DNA from: Thermoactinospora rubra
Lineage (GTDB): Bacteria > Actinomycetota > Actinomycetes > Streptosporangiales > Streptosporangiaceae
Reading direction: 5' to 3'
NCBI RefSeq assembly: GCF_002093975.1
Contig: NZ_MSZZ01000034.1
Coordinates: 110,195-174,194 of the forward strand
Length of the DNA: 64,000 bases
Positions within the stretch are counted from its first letter, which is position 1. Each line of letters opens with the position of its first letter. Of the stretch, positions 1-9,099 are shown one piece after another. A model generated the notes under the pieces. That model was given only the letters and a program-made list of their open reading frames with translations, was not told where the DNA came from and made no database searches. Made by a program: the position numbers and the translations under genes.

Positions 1-2
1 TG

Positions 3-65
3 GTCGAGGCCTGGCGGATGTGCGTGCCCAAGAAGGTCTACGCCGACTACGCCAGCCGCCTGTAG
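3..65 (+). CDS. C-terminal end of a MmcQ/YjbR-family protein (partial)
   Basis: The window opens inside a reading frame that gives 20 residues, ending VPKKVYADYASRL, before a TAG stop. An ending of the form EAW-R-x-x-VPKK is typical of small YjbR-like proteins of unclear function, sometimes called DNA-binding. Only the tail is present, so this rests on one short motif. It overlaps the 3' end of the convergent serine hydrolase by 19 bases. Confidence 0.5.
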   Translation, partial: VEAWRMCVPKKVYADYASRL

Positions 66-898
66 AGCGCCGCCGTCAGCCGGTTGATCCGCCGGACCGA
101 GTCGTTCCAGCCGCCGCCCGCGGGGTGGGCGGTCAGCAGCGCCATGATGTAGCGCTCGCCGCGGCCGACCAGCCCCGTGGTGTGCAGCACGGGACGGCCG
201 AGGTCGGGCACGCGCTCCCGGGCGGCCTTGAGCGCCACCTGGCTGATCGATCCGCCGGCTCCCGCCGCGTCGCCGCCGCAGCGGGCGGGCGGCACGGTGC
301 CGAAGCCGGACCAGCCCTGCTTGACGGCCCACGGCCGCGGCACGGCGCTGGGGATGCCGAAGGACTGGTCGAACCCGTCGGTGCCGCACTTCGTGGCCGC
401 CCGCAGGTGGCCGAGGATCGGCTCGCGCACGCGCGGGGCGGCGGCGTCCAGCAGGTAGCGGTAGGTCCGCACCACGTCGGAGGCGCTCAGCGAGCTGTAG
501 CCCCAAAAGCCCGGCTTGGTGGCGGGCGGCGGGGTGGTGTCGGTCAGGCCCAGCTTGCGAGCCATCCGCGTGACGATCCGCCCCTCGCCGCCCCGGTCCC
601 ACAAGGCCGAGGCGGCGTCGTCGTCGCTGGAGCGCAGCATGGCCTTCAGCAGCCTGGCGTCCGCGGCGGGCACGGTGGGGTGCCGCTCCAGGTAGTCGAC
701 GGCGATGAGGATCTTGATGACGGAGGCGGAGCGGAACCTGCGGTGCGCGTTGCCGTGCGTCACGATCTTGCCGGTCTGGCGGTCGAAGACCACGTACCCG
801 GCCGTGGTGCCCGGCGGTGCGGCCGTCGCCGCGCCGGGCTGGAGTGCGGTCAGCAGGGGTACGGCGGCCGCCGCGGCGGCCCAGGTCGTGCGGCGCAT
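47..898 (-). CDS. Secreted serine hydrolase, class A beta-lactamase/PBP-like fold
   Basis: This 283-residue protein has an N-terminal signal peptide (about residues 1-27, ending ATAA). It then has the penicilloyl-serine transferase motif order: S59-V-I-K (SxxK), S91-D-D (SDN position) and K-Q-G near residue 194 (KTG position). The length fits class A beta-lactamase-like enzymes. The altered second and third motifs (SDD, KQG) argue for a cell-wall or D,D-peptidase-like hydrolase rather than a true resistance beta-lactamase. It is transcribed alone, divergent from the HAD gene. Substrate is unknown. Confidence 0.75.
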   Translation of the reverse strand: MRRTTWAAAAAAVPLLTALQPGAATAAPPGTTAGYVVFDRQTGKIVTHGNAHRRFRSASVIKILIAVDYLERHPTVPAADARLLKAMLRSSDDDAASALWDRGGEGRIVTRMARKLGLTDTTPPPATKPGFWGYSSLSASDVVRTYRYLLDAAAPRVREPILGHLRAATKCGTDGFDQSFGIPSAVPRPWAVKQGWSGFGTVPPARCGGDAAGAGGSISQVALKAARERVPDLGRPVLHTTGLVGRGERYIMALLTAHPAGGGWNDSVRRINRLTAALYRRLA

Positions 899-981
899 CC
901 CGCTTTCTTACCAGATTTGGCGATCAGTCCGGCAGCACACCCGGTGCCTTCCGGCTCAGGGCCGCGGCCGACAATGGGACG

Positions 982-1671
982 ATGAGCGAGTTTCCCGAGG
1001 CGCCGTCGCCCGCGTTCCTGTTCGACCTCGACGGCACGCTGATCGACAGCGTCTACCAGCACGTCATCGCCTGGCGCGCCGCGCTGTCCGGGCTGGGCAT
1101 CGACCTGTCGGTGTGGCGCATCCACCGGCGCATCGGCATGAGCGGCGGGCTGTTCGTCACCGCGCTGCTGCGGGAGACCGGGCTCAAGCTGACCCCCGAG
1201 CAGATCGAGGACCTGCAGGCCGCCCACGCCGACGCCTACCTGGAGCAGGCCGGCTCGGTCCGCCCGCTGCCCGGCGCGAGCGAGCTGCTGGCCGAGCTGA
1301 GCGACAGGGGCGTGCCGTGGGCGATCGCCACCAGCGGGTATGCGCGGACCGCCCGGCTGGCCCTGGACATGCTGGGCCTGCCGGAGGACACCCCGATGAT
1401 CACCCGGGACCTGGTCCGGCGGGCCAAGCCCGACCCCGACCTGTTCCTGGCCGGCGCGGCGCTGTTGCGCGTCGATCCGCGTGCGTCCATGGTGGTCGGC
1501 GACAGCGTGTGGGACCTGCTGGCCGCCCGCCGCGCCGGGGCGCTGGGCGTCGGCCTGCTGTCGGGCGGCTACGGGCGGGACGAACTCGAACGGTCGGGGG
1601 CGTTCCGGGTCTATGCCGACCCGGCCGACATGTTGCGCCGGCTGGACGAGCTGGGCGTGCGTTTCGAGTGA
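982..1671 (+). CDS. HAD-superfamily phosphatase (phosphoglycolate/beta-phosphoglucomutase-like)
   Basis: This 229-residue cytosolic hydrolase has all HAD motifs: FDLDGTLIDS at the N-terminus (catalytic Asp pair), a Thr-Ser motif in IATSGY, a Lys in RAKPDPD, and GDSVWDLLAA for metal binding. A helical cap lies between motif I and the Thr/Ser motif. I chose ATG at 982 because the aspartate motif then falls about 16 residues in; an open frame extends further upstream but has no family resemblance. It lies 44 bases before gnd on the same strand, so the two may be cotranscribed. The substrate cannot be told from sequence. Confidence 0.85.
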   Translation: MSEFPEAPSPAFLFDLDGTLIDSVYQHVIAWRAALSGLGIDLSVWRIHRRIGMSGGLFVTALLRETGLKLTPEQIEDLQAAHADAYLEQAGSVRPLPGASELLAELSDRGVPWAIATSGYARTARLALDMLGLPEDTPMITRDLVRRAKPDPDLFLAGAALLRVDPRASMVVGDSVWDLLAARRAGALGVGLLSGGYGRDELERSGAFRVYADPADMLRRLDELGVRFE

Positions 1672-1715
1672 CGTTTTGCGTGAACTCCTGACCGACGGAC
1701 TGCGTAGGAGCAGAC

Positions 1716-3140
1716 ATGGACCTTGCTGACATCGGCGTGACCGGCCTGGCCACCATGGGCCGGAACCTGGCGCGCAACCTGGCCAGGCACGGGTACGCCG
1801 TGGCGGTGCACAACCGCACGGCCGGCCGTACCGAGGAACTGGTGGCGCAGTTCGGCGGGGAGGGCACCTTCCTGCCCGCCACCGACCTGAAGAGCTTCGT
1901 CGCCTCGCTCAAGCGCCCCCGGCGGGCGATCGTCATGGTGAAGGCCGGGCCGGGGACCGACGCGGTGATCGACCAGCTCGCCGAGCTCATGGAGCCGGGC
2001 GACATGATCGTCGACGGCGGCAACGCGCTGTTCACCGACACGCGGCGGCGGGAGGCGGCGCTGCGCGAGAAGGGCATCCACTTCGTCGGCACGGGCATCT
2101 CCGGCGGCGAGGAGGGGGCGCTGCACGGGCCCTCGATCATGCCGGGCGGGTCGCGTGAGTCCTACGAGGCGCTCGGCCCGATCCTGGAGGACATCGCGGC
2201 CAAGGTGGACGGCGTGCCGTGCGCGACCTACGTGGGGCCCGACGGCGCCGGGCACTTCGTGAAGATGGTGCACAACGGCATCGAGTACGCCGACATGCAG
2301 CTCATCGCCGAGTCCTACGACCTGCTGCGGCAGGCCCTGGGCGCCACCCCGGCGGAGCTCGCCGAGATCTTCCGCGAGTGGAACGCCGGCGAGCTGGAGT
2401 CCTACCTCATCGAGATCACCGCCGAGGTGCTCGCCCACGTGGACGCCGAGACCGGCAAGCCGTTCGTGGACGTGGTGCTGGACCAGGCCGAGCAGAAGGG
2501 CACCGGCCGGTGGACCGTGCAGAGCGCGCTCGACCTGGGCGTGCCGGTCACGGGCATCGCGGAGGCGGTGTTCGCGCGCAGCCTGTCGGGGCACCCCGAG
2601 CAGCGTGCGGCCGCCCGGGCGCTGGCGGGGCCGGCGGTGAGCGGCGTCGCGGACCGGTCCTTCGTCGAGGACGTACGGCAGGCGCTCTACGCATCCAAGA
2701 TCGTCGCCTACGCGCAGGGGTTCGACCAGATCACGGCCGCGTCGCAGGAGTTCGGCTGGGACATCGACCGCGGGGCGATGGCGACGATCTGGCGCGGCGG
2801 ATGCATCATCAGGGCCCGGTTCCTGGACCGCATCCGGCAGGCGTTCGACGCCGACCCGTCGCTGGCGACGCTGCTGGTGGACCGGTACTTCGCCGACGCC
2901 CTGGCGCTCGCCCAGGACGCCTGGCGGCGGGTGGTGAGCACGGCGGCGTCGATCGGCGTGCCCACGCCGGGCTTCTCCTCGGCGCTGGCCTACTACGACG
3001 CGCTGCGGCGCGACCGGCTGCCTGCCGCGCTCATCCAGGGCCAGCGCGACTTCTTCGGGGCGCACACGTACCGGCGTGTGGACCGGGAGGGCGCCTTCCA
3101 CACGGACTGGTCGGGCGACCGCGCGGAGCGGCCCGCCTGA
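1716..3140 (+). CDS. gnd: 6-phosphogluconate dehydrogenase (decarboxylating)
   Basis: This oxidative pentose-phosphate enzyme converts 6-phosphogluconate and NADP+ to ribulose 5-phosphate, CO2 and NADPH. The 474-residue protein has the N-terminal Rossmann motif GLATMGRNLARN. HNRT follows the second strand, as in NADP-preferring forms. The substrate motif GISGGEEGALHGPS and the catalytic-helix motif KMVHNGIEYADMQ are present, and the C-terminal all-helical domain ends in the usual HTDW. It is the long form found with dimeric enzymes. An ATG after a weak purine-rich site is used. A strong hairpin follows the stop. Confidence 0.97.
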   Translation: MDLADIGVTGLATMGRNLARNLARHGYAVAVHNRTAGRTEELVAQFGGEGTFLPATDLKSFVASLKRPRRAIVMVKAGPGTDAVIDQLAELMEPGDMIVDGGNALFTDTRRREAALREKGIHFVGTGISGGEEGALHGPSIMPGGSRESYEALGPILEDIAAKVDGVPCATYVGPDGAGHFVKMVHNGIEYADMQLIAESYDLLRQALGATPAELAEIFREWNAGELESYLIEITAEVLAHVDAETGKPFVDVVLDQAEQKGTGRWTVQSALDLGVPVTGIAEAVFARSLSGHPEQRAAARALAGPAVSGVADRSFVEDVRQALYASKIVAYAQGFDQITAASQEFGWDIDRGAMATIWRGGCIIRARFLDRIRQAFDADPSLATLLVDRYFADALALAQDAWRRVVSTAASIGVPTPGFSSALAYYDALRRDRLPAALIQGQRDFFGAHTYRRVDREGAFHTDWSGDRAERPA

Positions 3141-3153
3141 CGGGGCCCTCGCT

Positions 3154-3195
3154 CCGGGGCCGGCGGTCCCAGGTCCCTTCTTCCGCCGGCCCCGG
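3154..3195. terminator. Bidirectional hairpin between gnd and the sialidase-like gene
   Basis: CCGGGGCCGGCGG (3154-3166) pairs perfectly with CCGCCGGCCCCGG (3183-3195), giving a 13-bp stem with a 16-nt loop. It sits in the 77-bp gap between two convergent stops. There is no U-tract, which is normal for high-GC actinobacterial terminators. Confidence 0.6.
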
Positions 3196-3217
3196 CCGTT
3201 CCCGCCCCTGCCGGGTC

Positions 3218-5161
3218 TCAGGGCGAGAGCGTCGCGGTCACCACGCTCCAGCGGATGCGCGCCGCCGCGGCGTTCCCGCCCGGCGTGCCCGTCACCCAAT
3301 GCGAGGCGTGCGGCTCCTCCCCGCTGTCCTGCACCACCCACGTCGCCCCCGTGTCGCGGCCATCGCGGTACAGCCGCGCCGTGCCCGCGCTGTCCACGGT
3401 CACCTTCCAGACGGCCGCGCCGCCCGGATGCGCATGCACCTGCCTCCAGCGGGCCGAACCCTTGACGAGCGCCCACACGGTCCCCCGCTGGACGGTCATC
3501 ATCAGCCGTTTGGCCCCGTTGGCCGCCTTGACGCCCAGGCTCACCCCGTGGCCTGTGACAGGATTCAGCGCGCTGTCGTCCAGCACCTCCCCCAGGAACT
3601 CCACCGTCACGTCGCGCGGCTCGATCGGCAGCCGGATCCCGTCGGGCCGGGCGTCCGCGCTGCGCAGCCGTACCTCCTGGGTCCACGCCGCCAGCAGGTC
3701 GCCGACCTCCAGCCGGTCGACCAGCGCCGGGCCGGGGCCGAAGACGCGGATGCGCGGCGGGCCGCCGTCCCGGGGGACGGCCAGGCGGGTCCCGTCGTGC
3801 AGGAACGTCGCGCGGCCGTCCGCCGTCACGGCCACCCGCACCGGCCCCCGCACGTCCAGGGTGAGACGCCGCTCCCCCGTCGCCACCTCCAGCGCGTAGC
3901 CGCCGCCGGAGGCGGTCACCAGGAACGCCCCGCGCGGCGCCTGGGCCTGCGTCGCCACGCCCGGCAGGCGGATCCCGTTCCCGTCGCACACCGCTCCCTC
4001 CGCCGGCTCCCAGCCGCCCGCGTCCGCGCGGGCTCCGGTGAACGACCGCCGGACGTCCAGCGTGGCGACCTTGATGGCCGTCTGGTTGTGCTCCCACACC
4101 ACGAAGAAGCGGCCGGGCGCGTACTCCTCCGCGCTGGGGTACACGTCCCAGCCCCGCGCCGCCCCGCGCGTCAGCCGTCCTCCGTCGGCGAACAGCCGGC
4201 CCGGGCCCCACGGCGAGCCGGGACGCTTGACCTTGTAGTGCAGCACCTCCCGGTACCGGTCGGGGCGCTCGCCCTGGAAGGGACCGCCCAGGGTGTTGTA
4301 GATCGCGACGTAGCGGCCTTCGCCGTCCCGGGCGAGGAGCCCCTTGACGTAGTAGTTCGGGATGTCCCGGTCGACGGCCATGGGCGACCAGGTCAGCCCG
4401 CCGTCGGCGCTCGTGGCGATCGCCGCGTACACCGCGTGCGTCCGGTAGTACGCGTCCTTCTCCCGCGGTGTCGTGCCGCCGCGCAGGTCGAGGGTCCGCG
4501 CCACCATCAGCAGCGTCGCCGGGTCGTCGTGCGAGACGACCACCTGGGGTTCCTCGACGGCCATGCCGCGCGGCGGCCGCGCGAGCCCGCCGCGCCGCCA
4601 GGCCCGCAGGTCGGCCGAGCGCAGCACCCCGGCCCCGCCCTGCTGCCAGTACGGCAGGAGCCACACGTCCCCGTGCCTGATCGGCCGGGCGGCCAGCACC
4701 ACCCCGCGCGAGTTGCGCGGCACGTCGACGGTGATCGGGAAGTCCTCCCAGGTCCGGCCGCGGTCGCGGCTGCGCTTGGCGGTCAGCTCCACGGGGAAGC
4801 CGTCGACCTCGCCCTCGGCGTCGCGGTCCTCGGCGACCGTGATCCGCCCCAGGAACGCCAGCAGCGTGCCCGAGTCGTGGAGCAGGATCGCGTAGTGGTA
4901 CCGGTGGGTCGCCGTCGCCTCGGCCAGCACCCCGGTCAGCCACGTCCGGCCCCCGTCGGCCGAACGGGCGTACAGGATGGACCCGCCGTCGGTCGGCGTG
5001 TCGTCGTGGGGGTCGGCCACCCCGGCCCGCCAGGCCACCACCAGCGTGTCCCGGTCGAGGACCGCGATGTCGGGCACCCGGTTGCCCTCGTGCGCCAGCT
5101 CGCCGTCCGGCCGCGTGGCCGCCTTCGCGTAGACGGTGACAGGCCTGCCCACCTCGCCCAT
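3218..5161 (-). CDS. Sialidase-like (BNR/Asp-box) beta-propeller hydrolase
   Basis: The 647-residue protein begins with a region resembling the sialidase RIP motif (NRVPDIAV near residue 29). It carries at least three Asp boxes: SADGGRTW, SRDRGRTW and SADGGLTW. These are spaced as in a six-bladed propeller over residues 20-400. The C-terminal 200 residues are beta-rich and resemble a LamG/jelly-roll carbohydrate-binding part. No signal peptide is visible, which is odd for an exo-sialidase, so it may be cytosolic or exported another way. Exo-alpha-sialidase (EC 3.2.1.18) is the family call; the sugar is not established. Confidence 0.75.
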   Translation of the reverse strand: MGEVGRPVTVYAKAATRPDGELAHEGNRVPDIAVLDRDTLVVAWRAGVADPHDDTPTDGGSILYARSADGGRTWLTGVLAEATATHRYHYAILLHDSGTLLAFLGRITVAEDRDAEGEVDGFPVELTAKRSRDRGRTWEDFPITVDVPRNSRGVVLAARPIRHGDVWLLPYWQQGGAGVLRSADLRAWRRGGLARPPRGMAVEEPQVVVSHDDPATLLMVARTLDLRGGTTPREKDAYYRTHAVYAAIATSADGGLTWSPMAVDRDIPNYYVKGLLARDGEGRYVAIYNTLGGPFQGERPDRYREVLHYKVKRPGSPWGPGRLFADGGRLTRGAARGWDVYPSAEEYAPGRFFVVWEHNQTAIKVATLDVRRSFTGARADAGGWEPAEGAVCDGNGIRLPGVATQAQAPRGAFLVTASGGGYALEVATGERRLTLDVRGPVRVAVTADGRATFLHDGTRLAVPRDGGPPRIRVFGPGPALVDRLEVGDLLAAWTQEVRLRSADARPDGIRLPIEPRDVTVEFLGEVLDDSALNPVTGHGVSLGVKAANGAKRLMMTVQRGTVWALVKGSARWRQVHAHPGGAAVWKVTVDSAGTARLYRDGRDTGATWVVQDSGEEPHASHWVTGTPGGNAAAARIRWSVVTATLSP

Positions 5162-5235
5162 GCGGCCCAGCGAAGCCGAGGACGATCTCGCGCGGCAAGG
5201 CCTGTCACCCGATGTTCACCGCCCGATAACCCAGC

Positions 5236-5583
5236 TCAACCCTCCATGACGCAGAACAGGTGGCCCTCGGGGTCCCTGAGCACGACCCAGTCGTCGCCGC
5301 CCGGCTGCTCGGCGGGCCTGGTGGCGCCGAGGGCGAGCAGTTCCTTGACGGCGGTGTCGAGGTTGTCCACGGCCAGGTCGAGGTGGACCTGCTTGGTGCC
5401 GTGGGGCCAGGCGGGCGGCTGGTAGCCGGGCACCCGCTGGAAGCTGAGACCGACGGGGCCGCCGCTGAGGGTGGCGAAGCCGGGGTCGTCGCCCGAGATG
5501 TCCCCGCCCAGGGCCTTCTGGTAGAAGGTGGCGAGCTCGGCGGGGTTGGCGCAGTCGATGACGATGCCGGAGATCCTGTTCAT
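5236..5583 (-). CDS. VOC (glyoxalase/bleomycin-resistance fold) protein
   Basis: This is a single-domain protein of 115 residues starting MNRISGIVIDC. It ends with LRDPEGHLFCV, the typical closing strand of vicinal-oxygen-chelate proteins, where an acidic metal ligand is common. HLDLAV in the middle offers a His ligand. ATG at 5583 is chosen because the VOC fold starts there. It diverges from the AraC-type regulator at 5719, which may control it. Enzymatic or binding role is not identifiable. Confidence 0.8.
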   Translation of the reverse strand: MNRISGIVIDCANPAELATFYQKALGGDISGDDPGFATLSGGPVGLSFQRVPGYQPPAWPHGTKQVHLDLAVDNLDTAVKELLALGATRPAEQPGGDDWVVLRDPEGHLFCVMEG

Positions 5584-5718
5584 GGGCCCAGCCTGGCTCC
5601 CCGGCCCCGGGGCGGTCTTGAACATCCTTGCGCGCCGCCGATGTCCGGCCGGCACGAGCCGCGCGTCCCCGTCGCGCCGGCCCGGAACTGTCGGGGGCCT
5701 GCCGTACCGTTCGGTGGC

Positions 5719-6588
5719 GTGCGGACCTCAGTGTGCCTGTCGAGAGGGGCGGGCTTCGCCGTCCACTCGGTGACGTGCCGGGACGACCATCGCGGGTGGT
5801 CGTCGGCGGAGGCCGTGCGGGGGTATCAGGTGGTGCTGGTACGGCGCGGCCGCTTCCGGCGGCTGGCCGACGGACGGGCCGACGACCTGGACCCGACGCT
5901 GGGCTATGTGAGCGCGCCCGGCATGGAGGAGCGCTTCGCCCATCCGGCGGGCGGCGACGTGTGCACCTCGCTTCAGCTGTCGCCGTCGCTGTGGCGGAGC
6001 CTGGCGGGCGAGGCCCGGCCCGGCTCCGGCCTCTACGTCGACGCGCGGCTGGAGCTGGCGCACCGCCGCCTGCTGGCCGCCGCCGCGACGGGCGATTCCG
6101 GCTACGCGGTCGCCGAGTCGCTGCTCGGCCTCGTCGCCGCCGCGCTCTCGCGCGCCACCGGCGCCGCCGCGCGCCCGTCGTCCCCCTCGTCCCCACGCTC
6201 CCTCTCCTCCCCACGCTTCCCGTCCTCACCGGCTTCCCCGGCGTCCCGGGCCGCCTCGGTGTCGCTGGTGTCCCGGGCCCGGGAGGCGATCGCCGCCCGC
6301 CATCCGGCCGCCGACGGGCTGGTGCCGCTGGCCGCCCTGCTGGGCGCCTCGCCGTACCAGCTCAGCCGCGCCTTCACCCGCGAGCTGGGCGTCTCGCTCA
6401 CCCACTACCGCAACCGGGTGCGGGTCGGGTGGGCGCTGGACCGCCTGGAGGACGGCGAGACGAGCCTGGCGCTGCTCGCCGCCGACCTCGGCTTCGCCGA
6501 CCAGGCCCACCTCACCAGGACCATGCGCCACCACCTCGGCCACACCCCCACCGCGCTCCGCCGCCTGCTGTCCCGCTCCCCGGCCTGA
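5719..6588 (+). CDS. AraC-family transcriptional regulator
   Basis: The 289-residue protein has a cupin-like N-terminal sensing domain (residues about 10-110). A Ser/Pro low-complexity linker follows near residues 153-175, encoded by a pyrimidine-rich strand at about 6177-6245. The C-terminal double helix-turn-helix includes LLGASPYQLSRAFTRELG and ADLGFADQAHLTRTMRHHLG followed by TPTALR. GTG at 5719 gives the best fit; the frame is open further upstream. The gene faces away from the VOC gene, a common regulator/target layout, though no clear shared operator was seen. Confidence 0.85.
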   Translation: MRTSVCLSRGAGFAVHSVTCRDDHRGWSSAEAVRGYQVVLVRRGRFRRLADGRADDLDPTLGYVSAPGMEERFAHPAGGDVCTSLQLSPSLWRSLAGEARPGSGLYVDARLELAHRRLLAAAATGDSGYAVAESLLGLVAAALSRATGAAARPSSPSSPRSLSSPRFPSSPASPASRAASVSLVSRAREAIAARHPAADGLVPLAALLGASPYQLSRAFTRELGVSLTHYRNRVRVGWALDRLEDGETSLALLAADLGFADQAHLTRTMRHHLGHTPTALRRLLSRSPA

Positions 6589-6624
6589 GCGCCGCGCACG
6601 GCGCCGCCTCGCTAGGCTGTCCGC

Positions 6625-7056
6625 GTGCGTGATCTCGAAGGATGCCCACGGCCCCCGCGCGGCGCGGTGCGGGAGATCTACTCCGTCGACCGGGCCGCCA
6701 CCCTCGGCTACGCCCCCGATCTGGACGGCCTGGCCGACCCCGGCGAGATCGTCTGGGCCTGGGTGCCGTACGAGGAGGACCCCGGCTGGGGCAAGGACCG
6801 CCCGCTGCTGGTCGTCGGCAGGACGGGGCGGCGGCTGCTGGGCATGATGCTGTCCAGCCGCGGCGACGACGGGCCGGAATGGCTCAGGCTGGGCGCGTGG
6901 GACCGCGACGGCCGCGTCTCGTTCGTGCGGATGGACCGGGTGTTCGTGCTGGAGGAGGACGACCTGCGCCGGGAGGGCGCGGTGCTGCCCGCCGACCGGT
7001 TCGCCGCGGTGGCCGCCCGGCTCAGGAGGACGTACGGCTGGGCCGCCGACGGCTGA
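6625..7056 (+). CDS. Solitary PemK/MazF-like protein
   Basis: This 143-residue protein starts at GTG. After about 40 residues it has PGEIVWAWVPYEED and GKDRPLLVVGR, the pattern seen at the start of the MazF/PemK beta-barrel, where the conserved Arg and following strands shape the RNA-binding groove. MazF toxins are mRNA endoribonucleases usually paired with a small antitoxin. No antitoxin-sized gene lies upstream, where the AraC stop is 36 bases away. The N-terminal extension is also unlike toxins. A non-toxin PemK-like role in actinobacteria is as likely. Confidence 0.6.
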   Translation: MRDLEGCPRPPRGAVREIYSVDRAATLGYAPDLDGLADPGEIVWAWVPYEEDPGWGKDRPLLVVGRTGRRLLGMMLSSRGDDGPEWLRLGAWDRDGRVSFVRMDRVFVLEEDDLRREGAVLPADRFAAVAARLRRTYGWAADG

Positions 7057-7150
7057 CAACGGCCCCTGAGCACGTGTAACGGGCCACGCACGGCCGACGG
7101 GATCGTTATCATCGTGCCGCTCCCCCGCAGTGATCAACCGGGGGACTCTC

Positions 7151-7852
7151 GTGCGTGGACTCGTGTCGCCGGGCCTTGCGCTGTGCCTGGCCCTGCTCGC
7201 CGGCTGCTCGGCCGTTCCCGCGCCGCCCGTCGCCCGCGCGCCGGAGCCGCCCGCCGTATCGGACCAAGAGAAACAAGACAGACACGAGAAGGCCCCGAAG
7301 CCGCGCAAGAAGGTGCCCATGCTCGCCTCCGGCCGCTACAGGGTGGTCGGGGGCCACGCCCCGCCGAGGCCGGGTGCCGGGCCGGTGGTGCGCTACCTGG
7401 TGGAGGTGGAGCGCGGGCTGCCCTTCCGCGGCCGGGAGTTCGCCGCCGAGGTGCACCGCATCCTCAACGACCCGCGGGGCTGGGGGCGCTTCCGCCGGGT
7501 GGATCACGGGCCGGTACGGCTGAGCGTCGCCCTGTCGAGCCCGCAGCTCACCGACCGGCAGTGCAGCCCCCTGCGCACCGGGGGCGAGCTGTCGTGCTGG
7601 AACGGCACCCGGTCGGTGATCAACGCGCTGCGGTGGGCGCGGGGCGTGCGGCAGTACCGCGGCGACCTGGCCGCCTACCGCGAGTACGTGATCAGCCACG
7701 AGGTGGGGCACGGGCTGGGCCACTCGCACCGGTACTGCCCCGGCCGCGACCGCCTCGCGCCCGTCATGGCACAGCAGTCCAAGTCGCTCGCGGGCTGCCG
7801 CCCCAACCCCTGGCCGCATCCGGGGAACACCCGCGAGCCCTCCGGGAGTTGA
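7151..7852 (+). CDS. DUF3152 secreted lipoprotein with a zinc-protease-like motif
   Basis: The protein (about 233 residues) has a lipoprotein signal peptide ending LLAGC near residue 18, so it should be anchored outside the membrane. A Pro/Lys-rich stalk follows, then a DUF3152 domain whose key element is SHEVGHGLGHSH, an HExxHxxxxxH metzincin-like zinc site. I prefer GTG at 7151 because GGGGGAC lies just upstream; GTG at 7130 is in frame and also possible. The family is actinobacterial and its substrate unknown. Confidence 0.85.
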   Translation: MRGLVSPGLALCLALLAGCSAVPAPPVARAPEPPAVSDQEKQDRHEKAPKPRKKVPMLASGRYRVVGGHAPPRPGAGPVVRYLVEVERGLPFRGREFAAEVHRILNDPRGWGRFRRVDHGPVRLSVALSSPQLTDRQCSPLRTGGELSCWNGTRSVINALRWARGVRQYRGDLAAYREYVISHEVGHGLGHSHRYCPGRDRLAPVMAQQSKSLAGCRPNPWPHPGNTREPSGS

Positions 7853-7888
7853 TCCCGGTGGAGTCCAACAGTCACGAGTGGGGGCCAC

Positions 7889-9019
7889 ATGGCGGGGATG
7901 CGGACGGTGCGGCGGCTGATCGCGGGTGGCGCAGCGCTGGCGGCCGCGGGCTGGGCGGTGCGGGAGGTCCCGGCGGAGCTGGGCGTGCGGCCCCTCCAGT
8001 CAGGACCCGAGCGGGTCAAGAGGGTCATGCGCTCGCCGCAGTTCAGGGACGGGGCGTTCGTCAACCCGATGCCGGAGCCCACGAGCGTCGCCCCGCCGCC
8101 GCCCGGCCTGGTGCGTGAGCTGCTGCGCGACCGGGACAGCAGGCGCCCGGCCGGTCCGGTGCCGCTGCGCGTGCCGCCTGCCCGCGACCCCTCGCCCACG
8201 GGGGTGGGCGTGGTGTGGTACGGCCATGCGTCCACGCTGGTGGAGATCGAGGGCAGGCGGGTGCTGTTCGACCCGGTGTGGAGCCGCCGCGTCTCGCCCT
8301 CCCAGCTGGTCGGCCCCAAGCGGCACCACCCCCTGCCGGTGGCACTCAACGAGCTGCCCCAGGTCGACGCGATCGCCATCTCCCACGACCACTACGACCA
8401 CCTCGACATGGCGACCGTCAAGACGCTGACCCGCACCCAGAAGGCGCCGTTCGTCGTGCCGCTGGGCATCGGGGCGCACCTGGAGCGCTGGGGCGTGCCG
8501 CTGTACCGGATCATCGAGCTGGACTGGGAGGAGGAGGCGGTCGTGGGCGGGCTGCGCTTCGTGTCCACCGCCGCCCGCCACTTCTCCGGCCGCTCGCTGC
8601 GGCGCAACGACACGCTGTGGGGGTCCTGGGTGGTCGCGGGACGCCGGCGCAGGGTCTTCTACGCCGGCGACTCCGGCTACTTCGAGGGCTACAAGGGCAT
8701 CGGCGCCGCGCACGGGCCGTTCGACCTGACGCTCATGCCGGTGGGCGCCTACAGCCCGGCCTGGCCCGACATCCACATGAACCCCGAGGAGGCCGTCACC
8801 GCCCACCTCGACCTCGGCGGCAAGCTGCTGTTGCCGGTGCACTGGGCGACCTTCACGCTGGCGCTGCACCCGTGGTCGGAGCCGGTGGACCGGCTGTGGC
8901 GGGAGGCCAAGGCGCGCGACGTGGCGATCGTCGTGCCCAGGCCGGGCGAGGCGGTGGACGTGGACGACGCGCCCGCGGTCGACGGGTGGTGGGAGACCCT
9001 GGGGTGGGCGCGCCGGTGA
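7889..9019 (+). CDS. Metallo-beta-lactamase-fold hydrolase, NAPE-PLD/UlaG-like
   Basis: The 376-residue protein has the zinc motif SHDHYDHLD near residue 170. Later metal ligands are found in AARHFSGRS, YAGDSGY and the HWATF region. An N-terminal stretch with a predicted membrane anchor or signal precedes RDGAFVNP, a pattern common to the NAPE-phospholipase D/RomA-like branch. It may hydrolyse a phosphodiester or lactone substrate at the membrane; this is family-level inference. It follows the DUF3152 gene on the same strand after 36 bases. Confidence 0.85.
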   Translation: MAGMRTVRRLIAGGAALAAAGWAVREVPAELGVRPLQSGPERVKRVMRSPQFRDGAFVNPMPEPTSVAPPPPGLVRELLRDRDSRRPAGPVPLRVPPARDPSPTGVGVVWYGHASTLVEIEGRRVLFDPVWSRRVSPSQLVGPKRHHPLPVALNELPQVDAIAISHDHYDHLDMATVKTLTRTQKAPFVVPLGIGAHLERWGVPLYRIIELDWEEEAVVGGLRFVSTAARHFSGRSLRRNDTLWGSWVVAGRRRRVFYAGDSGYFEGYKGIGAAHGPFDLTLMPVGAYSPAWPDIHMNPEEAVTAHLDLGGKLLLPVHWATFTLALHPWSEPVDRLWREAKARDVAIVVPRPGEAVDVDDAPAVDGWWETLGWARR

Positions 9020-9099
9020 AGCCCGCCGGTGAAGCGCCGCTGAGCTCGACCGGTGAGCTCGGCCGGTGGGCTCGCCGCGACGGGCGGTAGTGTCGCCTC

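Noticed and set aside
1611..5198. A minus-strand frame of about 1195 codons across gnd and the sialidase-like gene
   Set aside because: It is antisense to gnd and out of frame in the sialidase; both real genes have clear family motifs.
6177..6245. Pyrimidine-rich tract in the AraC gene as a recombination or triplex element
   Set aside because: It is simply the coding sequence of a Ser/Pro linker; no mirror symmetry or flanking duplication was seen.
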